Of a DNA stretch of 64,000 nt, positions 52,880-62,440 are shown one piece after another. The position numbers and the translations under genes were made by a program. The DNA comes from Nitratireductor sp. XY-223 (GTDB lineage Bacteria; Pseudomonadota; Alphaproteobacteria; Rhizobiales; Rhizobiaceae). How positions within the stretch are numbered: position 1 is the stretch's first letter; every line of letters starts with the position of its first letter. The DNA is taken from assembly GCF_004959855.1 (NCBI RefSeq), contig NZ_SPNT01000001.1:1-64000 (forward strand), in the 5' to 3' direction. The notes beneath the pieces are model-generated. The model did no database searches and had not been told where the DNA came from. It was given only the letters and a program-made list of their open reading frames with translations.

Positions 52880-53524
52880 TCACGTCGTTTGAACGACCGC
52901 GTGCCAGGCAAAGCCGCGATAAAGCGGCTCACAGGAACATGCTGCGCCGATATCGGTTGCTTTTTCGCAAACGATTTCAAACAGTTTTTCGCGCGGGCTG
53001 ACATGGAAGCGCCCGAGCCATCCGTGGAGACCCCCACGGAACCATTCGGGCAGCCGCTCCTGCTGCCCGAAATCGACGATATGCAGGGAGCCGTGCGGCG
53101 CGAGAAGTTCCAGCGCGCGGTCGATCGCCAGTTCCCAGGCCGGCATCATCGACAGCGCGTAGGAGATGAAGATCCGGTCGAAGCGGTCGCGGTCAAAGAG
53201 CTCCCGCGCGTCGAAGGCGGTCGCGTCAGCGCGGGCGAGGTCCGGCCGGAATCCGGCCCTGGCCGTCGCCTTCTCGGCGGCATCGAGCATCTCGGCGGAA
53301 ATGTCGAGGCCGTAATAACGCGCCTCTGGATAGTGCCTGTTCGCCAGGATGAGGTTCCTGCCGGTGCCGCAGCCCAGTTCCAGAACGGTACCGCCCGGCG
53401 GGACACTCAACTGCCCGATCATCCGGTCGCGGCCGAGCAGGAAATATTTGCGCGTCGCGTCGTAAATGTGCTTCTGACGCCGGTAGACCCCGTCCATCAG
53501 CGCCGCATGGGTCGTGCTGCTCAT
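52880..53524 (-). CDS. btaB: Betaine-lipid N-methyltransferase BtaB
   Basis: 214-aa class I methyltransferase. The SAM motif is VLELGCGTGRN near residue 47, and FISYALSMMP and HIVDFGQQE follow, as in BtaB. It adds three methyl groups to diacylglycerylhomoserine to give DGTS. The ATG overlaps the btaA stop (ATGA), so the pair is coupled. On its own it could be any small methyltransferase; the linkage to btaA decides the call. Confidence 0.9.
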   Translation of the reverse strand: MSSTTHAALMDGVYRRQKHIYDATRKYFLLGRDRMIGQLSVPPGGTVLELGCGTGRNLILANRHYPEARYYGLDISAEMLDAAEKATARAGFRPDLARADATAFDARELFDRDRFDRIFISYALSMMPAWELAIDRALELLAPHGSLHIVDFGQQERLPEWFRGGLHGWLGRFHVSPREKLFEIVCEKATDIGAACSCEPLYRGFAWHAVVQTT

Positions 53525-54777
53525 GATCCGAGTTTAGCGTAAAGATGAAACCCGCCATAGATCGCCGAGCGGTCGCGGCGACAGTGGCGCTCGGATTCCC
53601 CGGCGCGGTAGTCCCATTTCGAAAGCAGGTCCCCGGACACCTTGCCGTCCAGGATGGACGGCTTGCCGGCGGTGCGGAAGATGACCCGGGCGCAGGGCGC
53701 CGCCGTGCGGGTGATCTCGACCCAGAGCGCATTGAGTTGCTCGGCGTTCATCCAGTCCTGCGCGTCCAAAAGAACATAGCGGTCGACCGAGCGATCCGGC
53801 TTGCGCTTCAGCAGATCGGTGTAGCTGCAGTGGTGCACGGTGACGTTTTCGGCACCGTCGCGGATCGCCTCATAGTGGTCGGCGTCCAGATAGTGCGGCG
53901 CGCAGGCGCCTTCATCGTCGCCATAGCCGCGCGAAAAGGCCTGGCGGGCGAAGTAGTTCTCCCGCAGCGGGAAATGACAGGCCAGTTTCTCGACGCGCTC
54001 TTTCAGCACCGAGGCCATCGTGCCGTCATCGCCGGCGGCCAACAGCTCGTCATATTGCGCCGGGGGTATCCCGAGGCCGAACAGCGAGGCCTTGCGCCCG
54101 GTCGCCCAGCGCACCAGACGGCGCTCGAACAGCGGGCCCAGGCGCTCGTCGAAGAAATGCCGCTGCTCGCGCAAACACCGCGCCTGCATGATCTCGGCGG
54201 GATCGACGCCGTGCAGGCGCGCAACGAGATGGCCTGCCGTTATGCACCAGCCCAGCAGGCCGGTCCTGTAGAAATTGCCGTTGAAGGCGGCGATCCGCCG
54301 TGAGCCCCGCCAGGTGCGCTGCTCCCAGTAGGTGCGCGATTTCGCGTCGAGATGTGGTGCGATGAAGCGGTCATAGGCGGCGCTGTTGTGCGCCTGGTCG
54401 GACTTGCCGAAGAAGCGCACCACATCGCCGTGGCCGGGCAGGTGCCGCATGGCGGTCAGCTTGAGCCGGTTGAGTGCCACATGGGCGGCATTGAGGTCGA
54501 CCGCGTCGATGCGCACGGGGCGGCGGGAGAGATAGGCAAGGACGTTGCAGCCGCCGGAGGCGATGGTGACGATGCGGTGGCTCTCATCAAGCGCCATGGC
54601 CTCCATGTCGACCTGCGGGTCCTCCCAGATCTGCGGATAGACGAGACTGGTGAAGAAATATGCGAAAAGACGTTCCGAAAGGCCCTGCCGGGATAGGAGC
54701 CGGTTCTGGTAGACTGCGTTGCCAAGATTGCGGATCGTGCTGGTCGCAAGATCCGCTTCATTTACCGCATCGGACAT
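53521..54777 (-). CDS. btaA: SAM:diacylglycerol 3-amino-3-carboxypropyltransferase BtaA
   Basis: 418-aa enzyme that transfers the aminocarboxypropyl group of SAM to diacylglycerol, making diacylglycerylhomoserine. The N-terminal half has FFTSLVYPQIWEDP, the SAM-site-like IASGGCNVLAYLS and DAVDLNAAHVALNRLKL; the C-terminal half has a second Rossmann fold with VLLDAQDWMN. Length is usual. Behind a PHO box, this places phosphate-free membrane lipid synthesis under phosphate control, as known for rhizobia. Confidence 0.93.
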   Translation of the reverse strand: MSDAVNEADLATSTIRNLGNAVYQNRLLSRQGLSERLFAYFFTSLVYPQIWEDPQVDMEAMALDESHRIVTIASGGCNVLAYLSRRPVRIDAVDLNAAHVALNRLKLTAMRHLPGHGDVVRFFGKSDQAHNSAAYDRFIAPHLDAKSRTYWEQRTWRGSRRIAAFNGNFYRTGLLGWCITAGHLVARLHGVDPAEIMQARCLREQRHFFDERLGPLFERRLVRWATGRKASLFGLGIPPAQYDELLAAGDDGTMASVLKERVEKLACHFPLRENYFARQAFSRGYGDDEGACAPHYLDADHYEAIRDGAENVTVHHCSYTDLLKRKPDRSVDRYVLLDAQDWMNAEQLNALWVEITRTAAPCARVIFRTAGKPSILDGKVSGDLLSKWDYRAGESERHCRRDRSAIYGGFHLYAKLGS

Positions 54778-54806
54778 GAATCACCTGTGTGTCGCATTTG
54801 CAGGAA

Positions 54807-54824
54807 CGCGGGTACTCCCGCGTC
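54807..54824 (-). promoter_or_regulatory. GC-rich hairpin in the btaA leader
   Basis: ACGCGGG (54807-54813) and CCCGCGT (54818-54824) pair perfectly around TACT, between the PHO box and the btaA ATG. It may fold in the btaA leader RNA or act as the terminator stem of the preceding oplAH transcript; no T tract follows. Confidence 0.4.
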
Positions 54825-54825
54825 G

Positions 54826-54864
54826 TGACACATGGATGACAGGTCGATGACGGTTCGGTGACTC
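54826..54864 (-). promoter_or_regulatory. PHO box array upstream of btaA
   Basis: Read on the minus strand, TGTCAC (54826-54831), TGTCAT (54837-54842), CGTCAT (54848-54853) and AGTCAC (54859-54864) repeat with an exact 11-base period. The two units nearest the gene give CTGTCAT-CCAT-GTGTCAC (54826-54843), which differs from the E. coli consensus only in the linker and one linker-adjacent base. PhoB dimers bind such tandem units and stand in for the -35 element, so btaA-btaB should be induced by low phosphate. Confidence 0.8.
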
Positions 54865-54880
54865 GCCTGGGGACCGTGGT

Positions 54881-57800
54881 TCAGCTCTTGCCGAAGCCGC
54901 CCGCGGTCGGCGTCGTCAGGACCACCGCCTCACCGGCTTCGAGCACCGTCTGGTCGCAGCCTTTCAATTCGTCATAGCTGCCGTCGAGACGGCGGATAAC
55001 GGTCCTGCCGACCTCGCCGCTGCCGCCGCCGTCAATTCCCTCCGGCGGCCGGTTGCGGTGCGACGACAGGATCGCGCATTCCATCTTCTCCAGGAAGCGG
55101 ATGGTGCGGATCGTGCCGTCGCCGGCATTGAACCGGCCGGTTCCGCCGGAACCCTTGCGGATGTGGAAATCTTCGAGCAGCACGGGAAAGCGCATCTCCA
55201 GGATCTCGGGATCGGTCAGGCGGGAGTTCGTCATGTGGACATGCACGCCCGAGGTGCCGTTGAAGCCGCGCCCGTCATTCATGCGGCCGGCGGGCGAGCC
55301 GGAACAGATGGTCTCGTAATACTGGTAGCGGTCGTTGCCGAAGGTCAGGTTGTTCATCGTGCCCTGGCTGTTGGCGAGGGCGCCGAGCGCCCCGAAGATC
55401 GCGTTGGTGACGTGCTGCGAGGTTTCCACGTTTCCGGCGACCACGGCGGCCGGGTAGGCGGGTTTCAGCATGCAATCGTCCGGCAGGACGATGTCAATGG
55501 GGCGCAGGCAGCCAGCATTCATCGGAATGGCGCCCTCGACCATCACCCGGAAACAGTAAAGCACCGCGGCGCGCGTCACCGGTTCCGGCGCATTGAAATT
55601 GTTCTCCATGACAGGCGACGTGCCGGTGAAATCCACCGTCGCGGTGCGCGCCTCGCGATCGACGGAGATCTTCACCCGGATGATCTGCCCGGTGTCGGTC
55701 GCATATTCGTAGGAACTGTCGGACAGCGCGTCGATGACCCGCCGCACGCTTTCGGCGGCATTATCCTGGACATGGCCCATATAGGCTTCGACGACCTCCA
55801 GGCCGAAATGGTCGACCATCTTGCGCAGTTCCGCGACGCCCTTCTCGTTGGCGGCGATCTGGGCCTTCAGGTCGGCGACATTTTGCTGCACGTTGCGGAC
55901 CGGGTAGGGGTGATCGGTCAGCATGTCGATCAGTTCGGCCTCGCGGAAATGGCCGCGGTCGACGACGAGGAAATTGTCGATGAGCACGCCTTCCTCGTCG
56001 ACGGTCGTCGCCAGCGGCGTCATGGAGCCCGGGGCCGTACCGCCGACATCGGCATGGTGGCCGCGCGAGGCGGCATAAAAGAGGATCGACTCCCCGGCAT
56101 CGTCAAAGACCGGCGTGACGACAGTGATGTCCGGCAGATGGGTGCCGCCATTATAGGGCGCGTTCAGCGCGAAGACGTCGCCGGGGCGGATATTGCCCTC
56201 GTTCAGGCGGATGATCGTTTCGACGGAACGGTCCATGGAGCCCAGATGCACCGGCATGTGGGGGGCGTTTGCGACAAGTGCGCCGTTGCGGTCGAACACG
56301 GCGCAGGAGAAATCCAGCCGCTCCTTGATATTGACCGAATAGGCGGTGTTCTGCAGCGTGATACCCATCTGTTCGGCAATCGACATGAAAAGATTGTTGA
56401 ACACTTCGAGCATGACCGGATCGGCGTCGTGGGTGCCGATCGCCTCCTGCCGGGCCATCTGTTCGTGCCGCTGGATCAGCACGTGGTCCTTGGCGTTGAT
56501 TTCGGCGCGCCAGCCGGGTTCGACGACGATGGTCTGGTTGGCCTCGATGATCAGCGCCGGGCCCTTGAGCGTGTGGCCGGGAAGCAGATCGCGGCGCAGG
56601 TAGACCGGCGCGTCGCGCCAGGCGCCGCCGGTGAAGAGCCGGCGCGTCTCGCTGATTTCCGGCGCGCCCGCCACGAGCGGCAGATCCGGCTCGGCGGCGG
56701 CGTTGCTGCGCCCGTCCTCGGCCTCCACGGCGACGGCTTCGACGATGACCGGCTTGTTGTCGTAGATAAAGCCGAATTGCGCCTTGTGCGCCGCCTCGAA
56801 AGCGATGCGGGCGCTGTCCTGCTGCCGGTCGCTGAAATCGACGGTCAGCGGCGTGTCGGTGCCGTCGTAGCGCAGATGCAGGAGCGGGCGCCATGCTATG
56901 GCGTCGCTGGGAACGCCCTGCGCCACGAGTTCGTCGTGCGCTTCCGCCGACAGACGGTCGATGATGCGCGTGATGTCGTCCTGTGTCTGCAGCTCGAGCA
57001 GCTTGACAAGCGCCTGCTGCCGCGATGCGAACAGGCCCGCGAGGCCGATGCCGTAGGCCGAAAGCAGGCCGGAGAAGGGGTGGATGAGGATCGCCTCCAT
57101 GCCCAGCGCGTCGGCAACGAGGCAGGCATGCTGGCCGCCGGCGCCGCCGAAGCAGTTGAGCAGGTAGCGGGTGACGTCATGGCCGCGCTGGACCGATATC
57201 TTCTTGATGGCGTTGGCCATGTTCTCGACCGCGACCTTGACGAAACCCTCGGCGACTTCTTCGGGCGCGCGCCCGTCACCGATTTCATCAGCAAGGTCGG
57301 AAAATTTGCGCCGCACGACATCCGTGTCGAGCGGCTGGTCCTGCTCCGGGCCGAAGATCGCCGGGAAGAAATCAGGCTGCAGCTTGCCGAGCATCACGTT
57401 GGCGTCGGTGACGGCCAGCGGCCCGCCACGGCGATAGCAGGCCGGGCCCGGATCTGCGCCGGCGGAATCCGGTCCGCAGCCGAACCGGCCGGCCTCGTAG
57501 TGGAGGATCGATCCGCCGCCGGCGGCGACCGTGTGGATGCGCATCATCGGCGCGCGGATGCGCACGCCCGCAACCTCGGTGTCGAAGGCGCGCTCATAGT
57601 CGCCGTCGAAATGCGCGACGTCGGTGGATGTGCCGCCCATGTCGAAGCCGATCACATGATCGAAGCCGGCAAGGCCTGCCGTCTCGACCATGCCGACGAC
57701 ACCGCCGGCGGGACCCGACAGGATCGCGTCCTTGCCCTGGAAAAGGCCTGCGGCCGTCAGCCCGCCCGACGACATCATGAATTTCAAGGACGGGGACGAG

Positions 57801-58516
57801 CCCGTCTCTTCGCCTGTTTCGGCACCGAGTTCCTCGGCGACCTCGTCGACGTAACGCCGAAGGATCGGCGACAGGTAGGCATCGACGACCGTCGTGTCGC
57901 CGCGGCCGACGAGCTTGGCGAGCGGCGATACGCGGTGGCTGACGGAGATCTGCTCAAAACCGACATCGCGGGCAAGATCGGCGACCAGCGCCTCGTGCGC
58001 CGGATAGTTCCAGGAATGCATGAAGACGATGGCAACGGCCTCGATGCCGGCGTCATGGGCTTCCGCCAGCTTCCGTCTGATTTCATCCGGCTGCGGCGAG
58101 GCCTCGACGGTGCCGTCGGCGCGGACGCGCTCGCCGACTTCGACCACTTGTTCATAAAGCTGCTCCGGAAGGATGATTTCCTTAGCGAAAATGTCCGGCC
58201 GGGCCTGGTAGGCGATACGCAATGCGTCGCGGAAGCCACGGGTGATGACCAGAAGGGTGCGGTCGCCCTCGCGCTCCAGCAGCGCGTTCGTCGCAACGGT
58301 CGTTCCCATCTTCACTTCGCCGATGAGATGGCTTGGAACGGACGCGCCCTGCGGGATCTCCAGAACGTCGCGAATGCCCTGGATCGCGGCGTCACGATAG
58401 GCTTCCGGATTCTCGGACAGGAGTTTTCTCTGGACAAGGTTGCCCGTTGGCCCGCGGCCGACGACGTCGGTGAACGTTCCGCCCCGGTCGATCCAGAAAT
58501 CCCATTTTGCCGCCAT
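54881..58516 (-). CDS. oplAH: 5-oxoprolinase / hydantoinase A-B fusion
   Basis: 1211-aa single-chain ATP-dependent 5-oxoprolinase that opens 5-oxoproline to glutamate. The A half begins [15 protein letters not shown] and includes [21 protein letters not shown] and the phosphate loop [11 protein letters not shown]. The B half begins near residue 700 with [18 protein letters not shown] and contains [24 protein letters not shown] and a C-terminal PTAGGFG. The fused length matches eukaryotic-type and rhizobial OPLAH. A very long antisense open frame over it is a composition artefact. Confidence 0.93.
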   Translation of the reverse strand: MAAKWDFWIDRGGTFTDVVGRGPTGNLVQRKLLSENPEAYRDAAIQGIRDVLEIPQGASVPSHLIGEVKMGTTVATNALLEREGDRTLLVITRGFRDALRIAYQARPDIFAKEIILPEQLYEQVVEVGERVRADGTVEASPQPDEIRRKLAEAHDAGIEAVAIVFMHSWNYPAHEALVADLARDVGFEQISVSHRVSPLAKLVGRGDTTVVDAYLSPILRRYVDEVAEELGAETGEETGSSPSLKFMMSSGGLTAAGLFQGKDAILSGPAGGVVGMVETAGLAGFDHVIGFDMGGTSTDVAHFDGDYERAFDTEVAGVRIRAPMMRIHTVAAGGGSILHYEAGRFGCGPDSAGADPGPACYRRGGPLAVTDANVMLGKLQPDFFPAIFGPEQDQPLDTDVVRRKFSDLADEIGDGRAPEEVAEGFVKVAVENMANAIKKISVQRGHDVTRYLLNCFGGAGGQHACLVADALGMEAILIHPFSGLLSAYGIGLAGLFASRQQALVKLLELQTQDDITRIIDRLSAEAHDELVAQGVPSDAIAWRPLLHLRYDGTDTPLTVDFSDRQQDSARIAFEAAHKAQFGFIYDNKPVIVEAVAVEAEDGRSNAAAEPDLPLVAGAPEISETRRLFTGGAWRDAPVYLRRDLLPGHTLKGPALIIEANQTIVVEPGWRAEINAKDHVLIQRHEQMARQEAIGTHDADPVMLEVFNNLFMSIAEQMGITLQNTAYSVNIKERLDFSCAVFDRNGALVANAPHMPVHLGSMDRSVETIIRLNEGNIRPGDVFALNAPYNGGTHLPDITVVTPVFDDAGESILFYAASRGHHADVGGTAPGSMTPLATTVDEEGVLIDNFLVVDRGHFREAELIDMLTDHPYPVRNVQQNVADLKAQIAANEKGVAELRKMVDHFGLEVVEAYMGHVQDNAAESVRRVIDALSDSSYEYATDTGQIIRVKISVDREARTATVDFTGTSPVMENNFNAPEPVTRAAVLYCFRVMVEGAIPMNAGCLRPIDIVLPDDCMLKPAYPAAVVAGNVETSQHVTNAIFGALGALANSQGTMNNLTFGNDRYQYYETICSGSPAGRMNDGRGFNGTSGVHVHMTNSRLTDPEILEMRFPVLLEDFHIRKGSGGTGRFNAGDGTIRTIRFLEKMECAILSSHRNRPPEGIDGGGSGEVGRTVIRRLDGSYDELKGCDQTVLEAGEAVVLTTPTAGGFGKS

Positions 58517-58727
58517 GCCTTTGTCCTTTCGTCCGGACGAACAGATGCATGGGTAAGCGGTGTCTGTCTACAGGAAACTAGCTTCTAGAAAGGAACTGGA
58601 CGCATGCGTTCGTAAAAATCAAATTCAATGAGACCGTATGTATATTGACGACAATGGATTTTAACGCTGTTCAGGTTGCAGCTTTCCCGGTAAGTGCTAC
58701 CAAAGCGCGCAGTTTAGGGGTTCAAAC

Positions 58728-59498
58728 GTGTATCGGGATTCCATTGTCCTTTGCAGAAAGGTGATCCGCTATTTCATTTTTGCATTGGTTGTTCAGATAG
58801 CCACTGAGTATTTTGCTGATCTGGATGTAGACGGCTATTCGGTGATTGCGGCGACGATAGTATCGTTTTTGTCCCTGTCATTACTGGCCTATGTGACCTA
58901 CACGAGATCGCTGGACCTGATCAGCCAAGAACGAAAAATTGCATTTCTTCGGGTGGCTGGATTTGCACTGAGAGATCTCGGCATAGGAGTGCTCATCCTT
59001 GTCCCTTTCGTCCTTGCGATCAGCATCGTTTTCGCAATTACCGCGGCGTATGAGACCCTCGATGAATTGTACATGCTTGCGGTGCTTATCGGGACCGTGG
59101 CGGCCGCGATTGCATATGTGATCTGTTATTCGTTGATTGGGACCATCCTTCCTGCCTATGTGGCACAGAGACAGCAGGGTCTGGCAGCGGCATTCAAACG
59201 CGGGAAAACCACGTTCTGGAGCACGGTGCCGCGCATGCTTGCCGGTCCCGCCCTGCTCAGCATGCTCAGTTTCGGTCTGTACTTTGCGGCACTGGCTCTG
59301 TCTGCAAACGGATTCCCGACTCAGGACACCGTTATTATGCTGTTTTCTGCCGACGGACAGCCGAACGTTCCGGTCGTCGTGCTTTTCCTCACGTACAACG
59401 TCGCTACGGTGTTCACCGTCATTATGGCGGTGTGGGTGCTTTCAGAGACTTATCTTTCATCGGTCAGTGAGCGGAACCTCGCAACTGTATTCGAGTGA
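58728..59498 (+). CDS. Polytopic membrane protein of unknown function
   Basis: 256 aa with about six hydrophobic segments, near residues 14-30, 40-58, 82-108, 118-145, 170-192 and 212-240. I recognise no family motif. The soluble loops include RSLDLISQERK and a QRQQGLAAAFKRGK stretch resembling the cytoplasmic loop of DUF-type glycerophosphoryl diester phosphodiesterase membrane domains, only a weak hint. GTG 58728 has AGGGG seven bases upstream. Base composition is clearly more AT-rich than oplAH and the MFS gene on either side, suggesting separate origin. 58517-58727 contains its leader; TTGACG at 58645-58650 could be a -35. Confidence 0.65.
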   Translation: MYRDSIVLCRKVIRYFIFALVVQIATEYFADLDVDGYSVIAATIVSFLSLSLLAYVTYTRSLDLISQERKIAFLRVAGFALRDLGIGVLILVPFVLAISIVFAITAAYETLDELYMLAVLIGTVAAAIAYVICYSLIGTILPAYVAQRQQGLAAAFKRGKTTFWSTVPRMLAGPALLSMLSFGLYFAALALSANGFPTQDTVIMLFSADGQPNVPVVVLFLTYNVATVFTVIMAVWVLSETYLSSVSERNLATVFE

Positions 59499-59543
59499 GC
59501 GCTGGCTTGCCGATAATTCGATCGCCGTGACATAGATAGTGTC

Positions 59544-60884
59544 ATGATCGATGTTCTTTCAAACCGCACCTATGCGCGGCTCTTTTCGGCCCAGGTGGTG
59601 GCGCTGCTGGGAACGGGGCTGCTGACGGTGGCGCTCGGCCTTGCGGCCTACGATATCGCCGGCGCACAGGCGAGCGTGGTGCTCGGTGTCGCACTGACGA
59701 TCAAGATGATCGCCTATGTCGGGCTGTCGCCGGTCGCAAGTGCGGTTGTGAGCCAGTTCAACCGGAAACGGGTGCTGATCGCCGCCGATCTCGTACGGGC
59801 CGCTGCGGCGCTTTTTCTGCCGTTCATCGACACGGCCTGGCAGATCTACGCGCTGATCTTCGTCCTGCAGGCGGCATCCGCGACCTTCACGCCGGCCTTC
59901 CAGGCGACGATACCGGACATCCTGCCGAAGGAGGAGGACTATACAAAGGCGCTGTCGCTGTCGCGCCTTGCCTATGACCTGGAGAACATCGTCAGCCCGG
60001 TGGCGGCCGGGCTTTTGCTCCTGGTGGTCAGTTTCAGCTGGCTCTTCGCCGGCACCGCGATCGGCTTTGTCGGTTCCGCCCTGCTGGTCCTCACGGCAAC
60101 CATCCCGGCAGTCGGGGCAGCAAAGCAGCGGGGCTTTCTCGACCGGCTGACTCGCGGCAGCCGGATCTTCACCGCCACGCCGCGCTTGCGCGGGCTGTTC
60201 TTCCTCAATTTCGCAGCGGCCTCGGTCGGCGCCGTCGTCATCGTCAACACGGTCGTCATCGTGCGTTTCGTCTATGCGGGTTCGGAGGCCGATGTCGCCG
60301 TCGCACTCGCCGCTTTCGGCTGCGGGTCGATGGTGGCAGCGCTCTCATTGCCGCGGCTCCTGGAACATGTGACGGACCGGCGCGTGATGTTCTCGGGTGC
60401 GGTCCTTGCAGCGGTGGCTTTCGTGGCGTTCGGAACCGTCACGGCAATCGGCGACGTACCCCCTTGGACAACATTGCTGTCGGTGTGGCTGTTTGCCGGC
60501 CTCTGCTATTCGGCGATCCTGACCCCGTCCGGGCGGCTTTTGCGCCGGTCGGCCCATGCCGAGGACCGGCCGTCCCTCTTTGCCGCCCAGTTCGCGCTCT
60601 CCCATGCCTGCTGGCTTGTGACCTATCCGCTTTCCGGCTTCCTGTTCAGCGCCGCCGGCATGGGTGTCACGATGGTCTTGCTCGGGATAACTGCCGGCCT
60701 TGCGGTGCTGGCCGGGCTCCTATTGTGGCCGGGCGACGACCGGGACGTGCTCGAGCACAGCCACGACGACCTGCCTGAAGATCATCCGCATCTGCGCGAA
60801 ACGGGCCGGCGGACCGGTGCGCACTCGCACCGGCATGTCTTCGTGATCGATGACGAGCACCGGGTCTGGCCGACACAGGGCTAG
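59544..60884 (+). CDS. MFS-family transporter with His-rich C-terminal tail
   Basis: 446-aa permease with about 12 helices (MFS_3/enterobactin-exporter-like layout). The first helix is FSAQVVALLGTGLLTVALGL (in part) and the cytoplasmic loop has FNRKRVLIAADLVRA, a typical MFS A-motif variant. The cytoplasmic tail after the last helix carries about nine His with acidic residues (EHSHDDLPEDHPH and GAHSHRH), which could bind Zn, Ni or Cu. The substrate is unknown. Its TAG stop at 60882-60884 overlaps the convergent gene's stop. Confidence 0.85.
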   Translation: MIDVLSNRTYARLFSAQVVALLGTGLLTVALGLAAYDIAGAQASVVLGVALTIKMIAYVGLSPVASAVVSQFNRKRVLIAADLVRAAAALFLPFIDTAWQIYALIFVLQAASATFTPAFQATIPDILPKEEDYTKALSLSRLAYDLENIVSPVAAGLLLLVVSFSWLFAGTAIGFVGSALLVLTATIPAVGAAKQRGFLDRLTRGSRIFTATPRLRGLFFLNFAAASVGAVVIVNTVVIVRFVYAGSEADVAVALAAFGCGSMVAALSLPRLLEHVTDRRVMFSGAVLAAVAFVAFGTVTAIGDVPPWTTLLSVWLFAGLCYSAILTPSGRLLRRSAHAEDRPSLFAAQFALSHACWLVTYPLSGFLFSAAGMGVTMVLLGITAGLAVLAGLLLWPGDDRDVLEHSHDDLPEDHPHLRETGRRTGAHSHRHVFVIDDEHRVWPTQG

Positions 60885-61699
60885 CCGGAATTCACCCCTG
60901 CCGGATTCTCCGAACCGATGGCCGCCTCGTAAAGGTGCCATGTCGCGTGGCCGAGGATCGGCAGGATGACGATCAGCCCGATGAAGGCCGGCACCATGCC
61001 GATGAAGGCGAGCACGACGACCATGACGCCCCAGGACAGCATCGGCACCGGGCTCTTGAACACCGTCTTGAAGCTGCAGATCATGGCCGAGACGAAATCG
61101 AGCTCGCGGTCGAGCAGCAGCGGCATCGAGATCACCGTCGCCGAGAACAGGACGAAGGAAAGGATCGCCCCGGAGATCGTGCCGACACCCAGGAACAGCA
61201 GGCCCTCGTGGGTGGTGGTGATGACCTCGACGAATTTCGGGAAGGACGAAAAGCTCTTGAACCCAAGGAACAGAGCCAGCAGCAGGCGCACCTGGTAGAT
61301 CCACATCCAGAAGACGAACAGCACGACAAAGGCCATCCAGCTCAGCTGCCGCTCGCGCTGATGGAACATGACGAGGAGCACCTCGCTCCACACCAGCGGC
61401 TGGCCTGCAGCGATGCGGCGGCTGACTTCATAAAGACCCACGGCGATGAAGGGTCCGATAAGCGGAAAGCCGATCGCCACGGGGATGATCATCCACGGCA
61501 TCTTCAGGTAGATCAGGGAGGCAATGACGATCCACCCGCCGATCGCATAGATGCCGCCGAAAAACAGCCCGAAAAGCGGCGCCTTCAGGAAATCCTCGAT
61601 GCCCGCCTTCAGCGCGCCCCTGAGCGTCGCGAAGGAAACCGCGTTGACTTCCGGCATCTTCGGCGGCTGGTACGTGACGGTCTGCTCGCTGTTTTCCAT
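60881..61699 (-). CDS. DUF2189-family inner-membrane protein
   Basis: 272-aa protein with about six helices. The N-terminal VNAVSFATLRGALKAGIEDFLKAP (in parts: SFATLRGAL, GIEDFLKAP) and the LIGPFIAVGLYEVSRRIAAG stretch are typical of DUF2189, whose role is unknown. GGGAGGA stands before ATG 61699; an in-frame start at 61726 is less good. It converges with the MFS gene and the two share the palindrome CTAG as mutual stop codons. Confidence 0.85.
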   Translation of the reverse strand: MENSEQTVTYQPPKMPEVNAVSFATLRGALKAGIEDFLKAPLFGLFFGGIYAIGGWIVIASLIYLKMPWMIIPVAIGFPLIGPFIAVGLYEVSRRIAAGQPLVWSEVLLVMFHQRERQLSWMAFVVLFVFWMWIYQVRLLLALFLGFKSFSSFPKFVEVITTTHEGLLFLGVGTISGAILSFVLFSATVISMPLLLDRELDFVSAMICSFKTVFKSPVPMLSWGVMVVVLAFIGMVPAFIGLIVILPILGHATWHLYEAAIGSENPAGVNSG

Positions 61700-61812
61700 T
61701 GTCGTCCTCCCGGTCGCGACAAACATAAGTTATTTTATATGTTTCTTGCGCGCCGGCTCAACCCATGATCGTTGTCCGATTGCCGTCGCATCGCGGGATT
61801 GCCAAGCCCGCG

Positions 61813-62235
61813 CTAGGCCGCCTCGCAATCGGGACTGGCAATCACCACAAAATATCCGTCCGGGTCGCGCAGCCACAATTCGCGGTGCCGCGGCGCCGGA
61901 TTGACGAACGGCTCGAGGACGACTCTGGCACCGAGTGCGCGCGCCCGCTTCTCGGCAGCATCGAAATCGTCAACCTCGAACCACAATAGCACACCGTGGC
62001 CGGCGGGCGCCTTGCCGGCGTCTTTCAGGTTCGGGTGGTCCTCGTCGTCCCAGCTGTGGAGCTGAAGCACCAATCTTCCGGCGCGGTGCAGACGGTTATA
62101 GGTGTTGCCGTGAGTCGTCTCGAGCGAATCGCCGAAGCACTGAAGGTCGAGCAGCTTTGCGTACCAGGCACTGCTTGCCAGCACGTCATTGACGGCTATA
62201 AGGGGCTGCGCGCGGGGTGCTTCAACTTCTGTCAT
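61813..62235 (-). CDS. VOC-family (glyoxalase/bleomycin-resistance-like) protein
   Basis: 140-aa vicinal-oxygen-chelate fold protein. The two beta-alpha-beta-beta-beta modules are seen as PLIAVNDVLASSAWYAKLL and VLLWFEVDDFDAAEKRARALG (in parts), with the closing LRDPDGYFVVIAS. The final Glu is replaced around this strand, so a catalytic metal site is not certain. Role unknown: such proteins act in metabolite detoxification or binding. Confidence 0.85.
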   Translation of the reverse strand: MTEVEAPRAQPLIAVNDVLASSAWYAKLLDLQCFGDSLETTHGNTYNRLHRAGRLVLQLHSWDDEDHPNLKDAGKAPAGHGVLLWFEVDDFDAAEKRARALGARVVLEPFVNPAPRHRELWLRDPDGYFVVIASPDCEAA

Positions 62236-62440
62236 GGAGACATCTTATCGCGGAAACGGCGATGAGCCACCGTTGCTTCATTGCGGCGAGGAAACCTTTT
62301 TTGCTGCCAAAACCAGCGCAGCAGAGGCAGTCCGGGCCGCTTCCGAACCAGAGCCGGGCCATAAAGATGTCACGGTCAAAGTGCCTAATGTCATGAATAC
62401 AAACGCAATTGGACCCGCAGTCGAGTTGTGAGGGGTAGTC

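Noticed and set aside
55058-58588. A 1176-codon open frame on the plus strand opposite oplAH
   Set aside because: It is the exact antisense of a convincing 5-oxoprolinase, is rich in Arg, Asp and Gly, and shows no domain. GC-rich codon bias keeps this frame open.
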